Positions 1 through 5,957 of a stretch of 9,761 nucleotides of DNA are shown here, piece by piece (position 1 is the stretch's first letter; each line of letters begins with the position of its first letter). The notes beneath the pieces were generated by a model. That model was given only the letters and a program-made list of their open reading frames with translations, had not been told where the DNA came from and searched no databases. The DNA is from Verrucomicrobiota bacterium. GTDB lineage: Bacteria; Verrucomicrobiota; Verrucomicrobiia; Opitutales; Opitutaceae. The DNA lies in the NCBI GenBank assembly GCA_030832235.1, contig JAURJO010000255.1, forward strand, positions 1 to 9,761, in the 5' to 3' direction. A program made the translations under genes and the position numbers.

Positions 1-998
1 GGCCGGCCGGGGCGGATGACGCGGCCGGCGGCGTTACGCACCGGCGGACGATCGCTGTTGTTGAGAATACCCTCCACGAGGTCGCTGGCGGGCAGGAGGT
101 CCTTCAGTCCCTGCTGGTACTGGATACCGATGGTCTCGCAGCCGAACTCGTCGGCGATGCGCAGCGCGGCGATGTACGTTTTGCACTGCCAGAGCACTTG
201 GCGCTCGGTGAGGTCGGTGGCCTCGTTGACGCCGAGGTGGAACTTCATGCCCTTGCGACGCAGCCATTGGTAGACCGCCCGGGCCTCGGCGTCACCGACC
301 TCCCGCGCCGTGGCGTAGAGGGCCGATTGCGACAGGCGCTCCTTGTAGACGCCGGTCGGGAACAGCAGCTCGTCGGGGATGATGGCGTTGTACATGCCCA
401 TGCAGCCTTCGTCGAAGACGCCCATGATCGACTTGCGCGCGCGGAGGTCGGCGGCGATCCGGCGGGCGACCGCGCGGGCCCGGGCCGGCACGGCTGATTT
501 CGCGAGCGGTCGCACGTGGCGGGTTTCGTGGGTCACCTTGCCATGCTTCAGCCAGCTCGCGAGGCCGCGCAGGAAAAAGGAGTCGGTGAAATCCTCGCTC
601 CACAGCGTCGAGTAACGGACGCCGGCCTTGGTGAGCGACCCGTTGAGGTTGAGCATGCCGACGAGCCCGGGCCAGGTGCCGCTCCAATTGGCGACGGTGA
701 GGATCGGCCCGCGATGCGAGATCAGGCCGGCGAGCACGTGGTGGGAATATTGCCAGACGGCCTCGGCCACGATGAGTGGAGCCTTGGGATCGATCCCCGC
801 GAATACTTCCATGCCTTCTCTTTGGGAGCCGATGAATCCGTGGCGCTGCGCCGGCTTGTACGGGTGAGCGCGCACGAGCTGGTGGCCGAGTCCCGCGACG
901 GCGCGGCCGAGTGCCTTTTCCATCGCGTGCTGGGCGGGCCAGCAGACTTCGTTGGCGGAGGAGCGGAGGTCGCCGCTGGCGACGAGCAGGATCTTCAT
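1..998 (-). CDS. L-fucose isomerase-like protein, 3' part beyond the left edge
   Basis: The frame reads 332 residues from an ATG at 998 and stays open to the window start, so the C-terminal part is missing. It looks like the fucose/arabinose isomerase-like proteins of Planctomycetes and Verrucomicrobia, which are thought to interconvert an aldose and a ketose using a bound divalent metal. Visible landmarks are an N-terminal Rossmann-like start (KILLVASGD, 2-10), SQREGMEVF (58-66), a conserved block VANWSGTWPGLVGMLNLNGS (102-121), GCMGMYNAIIPDELL (198-212) and IGIQYQQGLKDLL (290-302). The middle motif resembles the SMGMYQ-type region of FucI. In E. coli FucI a metal-binding His lies near the C-terminus; the corresponding region is outside the window, and I could not assign the other metal ligands with confidence. 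It lies 73 bases behind sbtA on the same strand and may share its transcript. The fold family is fairly clear, but the substrate is not. Confidence 0.68.
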   Translation of the reverse strand, partial: MKILLVASGDLRSSANEVCWPAQHAMEKALGRAVAGLGHQLVRAHPYKPAQRHGFIGSQREGMEVFAGIDPKAPLIVAEAVWQYSHHVLAGLISHRGPILTVANWSGTWPGLVGMLNLNGSLTKAGVRYSTLWSEDFTDSFFLRGLASWLKHGKVTHETRHVRPLAKSAVPARARAVARRIAADLRARKSIMGVFDEGCMGMYNAIIPDELLFPTGVYKERLSQSALYATAREVGDAEARAVYQWLRRKGMKFHLGVNEATDLTERQVLWQCKTYIAALRIADEFGCETIGIQYQQGLKDLLPASDLVEGILNNSDRPPVRNAAGRVIRPGR

Positions 999-1071
999 GG
1001 GGAGGTCCGCGGGGGGACCCTGTGCAACGAAACCTTTTTCCCGGCCGCGTCGAGCCCCCGAGGGACGACGC

Positions 1072-2025
1072 TCAGTGGGCGAGCCAACCGACCCACCAAG
1101 CGTAGAGCGGGATGCCGACGGAAAGGTTGAACGGGAAGGTCACCCCGAGCGCCGCGGCGACGCACATGCCGGTGTTGGCCTCGGGAATGGCGAGGCGCAC
1201 GGCGGCCGGAGCCGCGATATAGGACGCGCTGGCCGCCAGGGTGGCGAGCACGGTCGCGCCTCCGGGTGAGAGTCCCGCGGTCAATCCCGCCCAGCCGCCG
1301 ACCGCGCCTCCCGCCAGCGGTATCAACAGGGCCGCGGCCCCCACGCGCACCCCGTTGCGGCGTAGCTCGGGCAGGCGGTGCGCCGCGAGGAGTCCCATCT
1401 CCAGCACGAAGAAAGCGAGGATCGGCTTGAACGCCCCCACGAAGAGGGGCTCGAACGGCGCGAACCGGTCGGGCCCGACCGCCGCCCCCACCGCAATGCC
1501 CGCGAGCAACAGGAACACGGAACGGTTCAGCGCGACCTCGTGGAGAATTTCCCCGTAACCCGCCGAACGGCCGCCGGCTGAACCCAGCCGATGCAGGAAA
1601 ATCGCCACCAGGATCGCCGGCACTTCGAGGATGACCAGCAGCACGGCGAGGATTCCCTCCGGTTCCGCCCCCGCCCGCTGCACCGCGGCCATCGCCGCCG
1701 CGAAGGTCACCGCGCTCGCCGAACCGTAGTGCGCGGCGAAGGCTGCCGCGTCGGCGCGTCCCAGCCGGACCAGCCGCGACATCACGATGAACACCCCCAC
1801 CGCCATGCCCGCGCCCAACCCGAACGTGGCGACCGCCGGCCACGCGATCCGCGCCGGGTCGGCGAGGGAAAGCTGCACGCCGCCCTTCAGCCCGATCGCG
1901 AGCAGCAGGTAGGTGCTCAGCAACTGGTAAACCGCGTCGGGCAGCTTCAGGTCGGATTTCAGCAATCCGCCGGTGAGCCCCACGAGGAAGAAGAGGAAGA
2001 GCGGATCGCGCAGGTTCTCGATCAT
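1072..2025 (-). CDS. sbtA: SbtA-type sodium-dependent bicarbonate transporter
   Basis: A 317-residue integral membrane protein of the SbtA family (Sbt_1, formerly DUF897). In cyanobacteria SbtA imports bicarbonate with sodium at the plasma membrane; many heterotroph members have no proven substrate. The chain is almost wholly hydrophobic and starts MIENLRDPLFLFFLVG. Family motifs are GLKGGVQL (45-52), HYGSASAVTFA (99-109), EVPAILVAI (134-142), LAASASYIAAPAAVR (263-277) and GVTFPFNLSVGIPLY (294-308), which closely match SbtA. It is somewhat shorter than the 374-residue Synechocystis protein. I chose the ATG at 2025 because the family begins near here and because it overlaps the stop of the upstream LysR gene by four bases (ATGA), suggesting translational coupling. 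A longer frame from 2142 would lie inside the regulator. No sbtB (PII-like partner) is next to it. Family assignment is firm; bicarbonate as substrate is inference. Confidence 0.9.
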   Translation of the reverse strand: MIENLRDPLFLFFLVGLTGGLLKSDLKLPDAVYQLLSTYLLLAIGLKGGVQLSLADPARIAWPAVATFGLGAGMAVGVFIVMSRLVRLGRADAAAFAAHYGSASAVTFAAAMAAVQRAGAEPEGILAVLLVILEVPAILVAIFLHRLGSAGGRSAGYGEILHEVALNRSVFLLLAGIAVGAAVGPDRFAPFEPLFVGAFKPILAFFVLEMGLLAAHRLPELRRNGVRVGAAALLIPLAGGAVGGWAGLTAGLSPGGATVLATLAASASYIAAPAAVRLAIPEANTGMCVAAALGVTFPFNLSVGIPLYAWWVGWLAH

Positions 2026-2942
2026 CGCGGGGAGGAGGTTGCGCGGTTCCGGGTCGCGGGATGATTTGCGGTTGTCAGGAGTTGTCTCACGGGCCCCGCG
2101 GGGCGCCGTTCCGCGGTGAGCGCGAAGAACCGCACCTGGCACCCGGTCGCGCGCCCCGCCATGGCGAGGTCATATCGTGCGCAGGCGTCCGACGAAACCA
2201 CCGCCGGCACCGCGATGAAACCGTGGCCCTCCGCCGCTGCGACTTTGGCGAGCGCCGCGTCGTCGAACTCGGCCCGCGTGGCGACCGTGACGCCTCGCTC
2301 GGTGAACCAGTGGTCGAGCTCGGTGCGTAGTCCCGAGCCCACGGCCGGGAGCAGGGCGGGAGCCGCGGCCAGCGATCCGGGAAAACCGCGCCGGAGCCTG
2401 GCGGCCAGCTTCGGCGCGGCGCAAAACACGACTTCACTACGGCCCAACGGGTGGCTGAAAATCCTCCGGCTCAGATCGGGTGGGGCCGCCTCGTCCGACA
2501 GCACCACGTCCAGCCTTCCGGCGACCAGCAGCGCGAGCAGATCCGCCGCCTTGCCCTCGCGGCAGACCACGCGCACTCCCGCCGACGGGGAAAGCAGCGG
2601 GCGGAGAAACTTCAGCGTGACCAATTTTGGCAGGGTGTCCGTCACCCCGGCCTGCAATCGTGCCGGGGCCGGTTCCGTCGGCCTCCGGAGGGCCGAGGCC
2701 ATCTCGTCACCCAAGGCGAAGATATCCTCGGAATAGCGGAGGACGGTCCGGCCGGCTTCGGTCAGGACGTTCGCGCGTCCCTTCCGGCGGAACAGCGGCT
2801 CTCCGAGGGCCGCTTCCAGCGAACGCACCTGGGTGGAGATTGAGGCGGGCGATACCTGCAGGCTCTCCGCCGCCGGGCGTAATCCCCCTAGCCGGGCGAC
2901 CGCCCGGAAGTAACGAAGGTGGTGGAAATTCAGTGGACCCAT
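2022..2942 (-). CDS. nhaR: LysR-type regulator, NhaR subfamily
   Basis: A 306-residue DNA-binding regulator. The winged helix-turn-helix is at about residues 4-63, starting NFHHLRYFRAVARLGGL, with RRKGRANVLTEAGR at its end; the substrate-binding domain fills about 93-290. The agreement with E. coli NhaR runs along the whole length: the NxHxLxYF start, GVTDTLPK (99-106), LDVVLSDEAAP (144-154), the LRTELDHWF region (205-213) and EFDDAALAK (225-233). NhaR activates genes in response to sodium, classically the Na+/H+ antiporter nhaA. The downstream gene here is instead a sodium-dependent transporter of the SbtA family, and the two reading frames overlap by four bases, so regulator and transporter are probably made together. 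The ATG at 2942 gives the usual short LysR N-terminus. The C-terminal tail after about residue 293 is arginine- and threonine-rich and looks unconserved. The subfamily call is strong; the signal and targets are inferred. Confidence 0.88.
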   Translation of the reverse strand: MGPLNFHHLRYFRAVARLGGLRPAAESLQVSPASISTQVRSLEAALGEPLFRRKGRANVLTEAGRTVLRYSEDIFALGDEMASALRRPTEPAPARLQAGVTDTLPKLVTLKFLRPLLSPSAGVRVVCREGKAADLLALLVAGRLDVVLSDEAAPPDLSRRIFSHPLGRSEVVFCAAPKLAARLRRGFPGSLAAAPALLPAVGSGLRTELDHWFTERGVTVATRAEFDDAALAKVAAAEGHGFIAVPAVVSSDACARYDLAMAGRATGCQVRFFALTAERRPAGPVRQLLTTANHPATRNRATSSPR

Positions 2943-3031
2943 CCGGAAGACACTTAGGGGAAAGCATAGAATCTTAAAAGTATTTTATAATAACCTTATG
3001 GTAAACGCTGTGCCATGGTTGAGCTCCACCC
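2943..3031. promoter_or_regulatory. Divergent AT-rich control region between the NhaR-like and DUF1232-like genes
   Basis: These 89 bases separate two divergent genes, and about 2960-3004 is strikingly AT-rich against the GC-rich flanks. On the plus strand a perfect TATAAT lies at 2986-2991, 40 bases before the ATG at 3032, but no good -35 box stands 17 bases upstream (the bases there read agcata). Two similar half sites, TTATAATAA (2985-2993) and TTATGGTAA (2996-3004), start 11 bases apart, one helical turn. LysR proteins commonly bind such TTA/TAA-type sites beside their own gene, so this could be the operator of the NhaR-like protein. On the minus strand a weak -35/-10 pair (TTTACC, 17 bases, TACTTT) could serve the regulator. 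Sites are seen; their use is inferred. Confidence 0.55.
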
Positions 3032-3499
3032 ATGAAATCATCCCCCTCCGTTCCAACCTCCCGTCGTATCCCCGCCGAACTCGACCGACATCTCGCCGCG
3101 CACGGTGCCGGCGAGATTACCAGCACCTCTGTTTACATTGACCAGGGGGGCGAGCTCGTCACCGCCGAGGCGATCGCCGGCCTCCGGGCCTTGCGCGATC
3201 CGCTGCACCGGAAGATCCGCGGCCTGCAGCTGGGTTCGCGCCTGCGCCGCCGCCTCGAGATCTTTGCGTCCTATTTTGAGGAGGCGCGGCCGCGGTCCGG
3301 CGCGGGCGACACCGCCTTCCGCGAGGTGACCTTCGCTCTGTTCTACTTCCTCAAGGGCTTCGACCGCATCCCCGACACCATCCCGGAGGTCGGTCTGCTC
3401 GACGACGCCATGATCGTGCAGTTCGTGTTCGAGCGGCACTCGGTTCCTCTCCGCGCGCAGGCCCTGCGGTCCGGCCGGGCCTGGCCGGTTGACCTGTGA
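3032..3499 (+). CDS. DUF1232/YkvA-like small protein
   Basis: A 155-residue protein of unknown function. The recognisable part is about residues 96-130, where FALFYFLKGFDRIPDTIPEV is followed by GLLDDAMIVQFVF. This follows the DUF1232 (YkvA) pattern, in which a short hydrophobic helix leads into D-x-I-P-D-x-I-P and then G-x-x-D-D. In that family the domain is thought to be membrane-associated, but no role is established. The first 95 residues are not recognised; they are charged, with a basic stretch around 60-74 (LHRKIRG and SRLRRRLEIF). No signal peptide is seen. The ATG at 3032 has no Shine-Dalgarno sequence. It is divergent from the NhaR-like gene and sits below a TATAAT box, so it may share that control region. 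The epimerase gene starts 33 to 51 bases after its stop, depending on the start used, so the two may be cotranscribed. Confidence 0.78.
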   Translation: MKSSPSVPTSRRIPAELDRHLAAHGAGEITSTSVYIDQGGELVTAEAIAGLRALRDPLHRKIRGLQLGSRLRRRLEIFASYFEEARPRSGAGDTAFREVTFALFYFLKGFDRIPDTIPEVGLLDDAMIVQFVFERHSVPLRAQALRSGRAWPVDL

Positions 3500-3550
3500 C
3501 GGCCAGCGGCCGGGTTTGCGCTCCGGCGCGGTTTGCCCTCCCGTGCCGGG

Positions 3551-4681
3551 GTGCATCGCCCGTTCCGGATAGTATCGTTCTCTGCTGAAGCGCTCGACAT
3601 CCCGCTGCTCGAGCCGTTCGGCATTTCCGGCGGCGCGCAAGCCGCGGCCAACAACGTCCTGGTAGGAGTCGAGCTCGATGACGGCTCGCGCGGTTGGGGC
3701 GAGGCGGCGCCCTTACCGCCCTACAACGGGGAAACGCAGGGCCAGGCCCTCGCCGCATTGAAGGGAGCGAGGTCGTGGCTCGAGGGTCGGAACGCGGCCG
3801 ACTGGCGGTCCCTTGCGCTCGAGTTCCGGTCCCGCGGTGGTGGCGCCTGCGGGTCCGCTCAATGCGCCTTCGAGACTGCGCTCGTCGACGCCCTGGCACG
3901 CCGGGCGGGAGTTCCGCTCTGGCGGTTTTTGGCGCACGGCGACGCCACGCAGCGCGCTGCTCGGCCCGATGCGCTGGAGACCGACATGACCGTGACGACC
4001 GGTACCGTGGCGCAGGCCGCGGCTTCGGCCAAGGCGATCCGCGATCGCGGCATCCGGCTCATCAAGGTCAAGGTGGGCGGCAAGGGCGGCGCCGCGAATG
4101 ACCTCGCGCGGTTGGCGGTGATCCATGAGGCCGCGCCGGGAGCTCCGCTCATCATCGACGGTAACGCGGGCGTTTCTCGGGCCGAAGCCGAGGAACTGGT
4201 GCGAGGCCTCCGGAAACTCGGGGTCACTCCCGCCGTGCTCGAGCAGTGGCTGCCGAAAGGTGACCATGCCGGGGCGCGGGAACTTGCGGAATTCTCCGGC
4301 TGGCCCGTCGCGGCCGACGAGTCCGTCACCACGGCCGCCGAGGCTCGCGCCGTCGTCGCGGAGCGGGCGGCGCAGGTGATCAACATCAAGCTGATGAAGG
4401 CGGGCCTCGCCGAGGCGCTCGATATCGTCGCGGTCGCGCGCGAGGCGGGTCTCGGGCTGATGATTGGCGGCAACGTTGAGTCGATTCTCGCGATGACCAC
4501 CTCGGCGTGTTTTGCGATCGGTCAGGGTGGCTTCCGTTACGCCGATCTCGACACCCCGCTTTTCTTAGCGGCCAACCCCTTCGCCGGCGGCTACCGCCTC
4601 GACGGAGGTCGGATCTCGGTCGCTCACATCGCCGCCGGCCACGGCGTCACCCCGCTGGGATCCGGCTCGGTCACTACCTGA
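3551..4681 (+). CDS. Dipeptide epimerase, enolase superfamily (L-Ala-D/L-Glu epimerase-like)
   Basis: About 376 residues of the muconate-lactonizing-enzyme subgroup. Such enzymes epimerise the second residue of a dipeptide by a two-base mechanism on a magnesium ion; the L-Ala-D/L-Glu form serves murein peptide recycling. Counting from the GTG at 3551, the N-terminal capping domain is about 1-120 and the barrel follows. Expected catalytic parts are present: K-V-K near 172-174, D203 in IIDGN, E231 in LEQW and D256 in ADES as metal ligands, and K280 in INIKLMKAG as the second base. D332 and D334 in ADLDTPLFL form the D-x-D that holds the amino group of the dipeptide, which separates dipeptide epimerases from racemases for free or N-acyl amino acids. 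A TTG at 3533 would add six residues; GTG fits the family start better. The gene converges on the PhzF-like gene with 30 bases between. Exact dipeptide preference cannot be read. Confidence 0.87.
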   Translation: MHRPFRIVSFSAEALDIPLLEPFGISGGAQAAANNVLVGVELDDGSRGWGEAAPLPPYNGETQGQALAALKGARSWLEGRNAADWRSLALEFRSRGGGACGSAQCAFETALVDALARRAGVPLWRFLAHGDATQRAARPDALETDMTVTTGTVAQAAASAKAIRDRGIRLIKVKVGGKGGAANDLARLAVIHEAAPGAPLIIDGNAGVSRAEAEELVRGLRKLGVTPAVLEQWLPKGDHAGARELAEFSGWPVAADESVTTAAEARAVVAERAAQVINIKLMKAGLAEALDIVAVAREAGLGLMIGGNVESILAMTTSACFAIGQGGFRYADLDTPLFLAANPFAGGYRLDGGRISVAHIAAGHGVTPLGSGSVTT

Positions 4682-4711
4682 CTGGGGATACGTGCCGTCA
4701 GGCTCGGGTGA

Positions 4712-5515
4712 TCACGATCCCGGGCCGTGGCGCAACTCAACCCGGCTGACGAGCACCGCTTGACCACGGAGGATGACGCGTTCTCCGCGCATCTCCATCT
4801 TCACCACACCGCCGCGCGCGCTGGCCTGAAAGGCGGTCAGTTTGTTCCGGCCCAGTTTCGCCGCCCAGTACGGTCCGAGTGTGCAATGCGCCGAGCCGGT
4901 GACGGGATCCTCGTCGACTCCCACGGCCGGGGCAAAGAAGCGTGAGACAAAGTCGAGGTTGTCCTGATCGGCGCGACTGGTCGCGATGACTCCGCGGAAC
5001 GGCATTGCTGCAATCGGGCGCAGGTCAGGCCGCAGGCCCCGCACCGCGGCCTCGTCGCGCAGTTCCACCAGAAGATCGGTGCCGTCCTGGCCGCAGAATA
5101 CCGGTGCCGTGCCCAGCGCGGCCGCGAGACCCGGCGGCGGCGCCATCGGAACGCAGCGCCCCGCGGGAAAGTCCATCGCGATCCAGTCCTTTTCCCGGGT
5201 GCAGGTGAGCAGGCCCGACAGCGTGTGAAAACGCGCCGGCTCGTCAGCTCCTAGCGCCCCCGTTTCCCATAGCACCAAGGCGCTGGCGAGGGTCGCGTGC
5301 CCGCAGAGCCGGACTTCCGCCGCGGGGGTGAACCACCTGAGGGAGAAACCGCCTTCCGCTGCGGGATGAACGAAGGTGGTCTCGGAGAGGTTCATCTCCC
5401 GGGCGACGAGTTGCATCCACGTTTCGTTCGCCGGTCCCGTACCGATGCAGACGGCGGCGGGGTTGCCGGAGAACGGACGGTTGGTGAAGGCGTCGACGAC
5501 GTGCAGGGTGGTCAC
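4712..5515 (-). CDS. PhzF-family isomerase/epimerase
   Basis: A 267-residue protein with the two-lobed PhzF (diaminopimelate-epimerase-like) fold. PhzF itself isomerises a phenazine precursor, but most members act on unknown small molecules and no phenazine genes are near. Landmarks are the start HVVDAFTNRPFSGNPAAVC (5-23), the catalytic glutamate E45 in MNLSETTFV, RWFTPAAEVRLCGHATLAS (60-78) and the second-lobe motif GVDEDPVTGSAHC (199-211). All are intact, so the enzyme is probably active, and the length is normal for the family. The start is a GTG at 5515, directly before the conserved TTLHVVDAF. An upstream in-frame ATG at 5599 would add 28 residues of unconserved sequence, and a nearer ATG at 5526-5524 is out of frame. 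It converges on the dipeptide epimerase. The long gene-free stretch upstream, with a large palindrome 92 bases before the start, may hold its promoter. Confidence 0.9.
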   Translation of the reverse strand: MTTLHVVDAFTNRPFSGNPAAVCIGTGPANETWMQLVAREMNLSETTFVHPAAEGGFSLRWFTPAAEVRLCGHATLASALVLWETGALGADEPARFHTLSGLLTCTREKDWIAMDFPAGRCVPMAPPPGLAAALGTAPVFCGQDGTDLLVELRDEAAVRGLRPDLRPIAAMPFRGVIATSRADQDNLDFVSRFFAPAVGVDEDPVTGSAHCTLGPYWAAKLGRNKLTAFQASARGGVVKMEMRGERVILRGQAVLVSRVELRHGPGS

Positions 5516-5606
5516 TGCGCAGCATGACGGCGCCTGCGACCGGTGATGGCAAGCGGTCCACCATCCCAGGTGGTTCGGCGTGCTTGATGGGATAACCACG
5601 AAGGGA

Positions 5607-5658
5607 CCCAGCGCGGCGTGGGCGTAACCGAAGCAACTTCAGGCTGCACCGCGCTGGG
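5607..5658. repeat. 52-base imperfect palindrome (REP-like unit)
   Basis: The outer arms CCCAGCGCGG (5607-5616) and CCGCGCTGGG (5649-5658) are a perfect 10-base inverted repeat. Between them is a second hairpin, CCGAAG (5628-5633) and CTTC-A-GG (5637-5643) around a CAA loop, so nearly the whole unit can fold into one long stem with an internal loop. There is no T tract after it on either strand, so it does not look like an intrinsic terminator. It resembles REP-type or other interspersed palindromic elements; copies elsewhere in the genome cannot be checked here. Confidence 0.6.
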
Positions 5659-5717
5659 AGGGGCAAGTGAAAGCGAGAGGGAGGTGAGAGGAAAGGAGCT
5701 TAAAAATTTCCGAAGAT

Positions 5718-5736
5718 CCGAGGGGTGCGCCCTCGG
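5718..5736. repeat. Short perfect hairpin
   Basis: CCGAGGG (5718-5724) and CCCTCGG (5730-5736) form a perfect 7-base-pair stem with a GTGCG loop. No T run follows on either strand. It sits about 60 bases from the large palindrome and may belong to the same repeat region. Confidence 0.45.
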
Positions 5737-5899
5737 CTACACCGCACGCATTTCGTGAAGAAAGTCGGTGCGGCATTTCCGGACGAAAGGCATCCCGTGT
5801 GGCCGCGGCCGCCCACCGCGGATCATGCCGAAGCCGCTACCGGTTAAGGTTCTTCCGAAGGGCTTCGCGATTCGCCGCGGGGGTTCCAACGCGGATGAA

Positions 5900-5927
5900 G
5901 CAAAGAGCCCGTGGGGTTTCTCTTTGC
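5900..5927 (+). promoter_or_regulatory. Leader hairpin before the short-chain dehydrogenase
   Basis: GCAAAGAG (5900-5907) and CTCTTTGC (5920-5927) are a perfect 8-base inverted repeat around a 12-base loop. The right arm ends 30 bases before the ATG at 5958. It could be a leader-RNA hairpin or a protein-binding operator for the dehydrogenase; the sequence alone does not decide. Confidence 0.4.
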
Positions 5928-5957
5928 GGGGTGCGGGAGTGGGGGGTTGGCTGCGGT

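Larger units (their letters stand above)
5516..5957. other. Gene-free divergent region rich in palindromes
   Basis: These 442 bases lie between the divergent PhzF-like and dehydrogenase genes. Frames are open across parts of it, including a 79-codon minus frame at 5737-5976, but none resembles a known protein and the longest overlaps the dehydrogenase start. What it does hold is a 52-base imperfect palindrome (5607-5658), a purine tract (5656-5698) ending in an AT-rich run (5699-5709), a short hairpin (5718-5736), paired CCGCGG sites (5803-5808 and 5816-5821) and an 8-base-pair hairpin before the dehydrogenase (5900-5927). No convincing sigma-70 promoter is visible. Such a mix fits an intergenic repeat insertion or decayed sequence plus two promoters. 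Confidence 0.5.

Noticed and set aside
1004..1019. GGTCC/GGACC stem just before the fucose-isomerase-like start
   Set aside because: Only five base pairs in very GC-rich sequence; too short to call a regulatory structure.
995..1843. Minus-strand frame of 282 codons within the sbtA region
   Set aside because: Arginine- and glycine-rich, with no family motif. The SbtA frame over the same bases matches its family along its full length.
4682..4711. Bidirectional terminator between the convergent epimerase and PhzF-like genes
   Set aside because: The 30 bases contain no stable stem followed by a T run on either strand.
4712..5515. Phenazine biosynthesis
   Set aside because: Only the broad PhzF family is present; no other phz gene is nearby.
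5799..5957. N-terminal extension of the dehydrogenase from an upstream ATG
   Set aside because: It would put 53 unconserved residues before the MASRTALVTG start, which is where classical SDR proteins begin.
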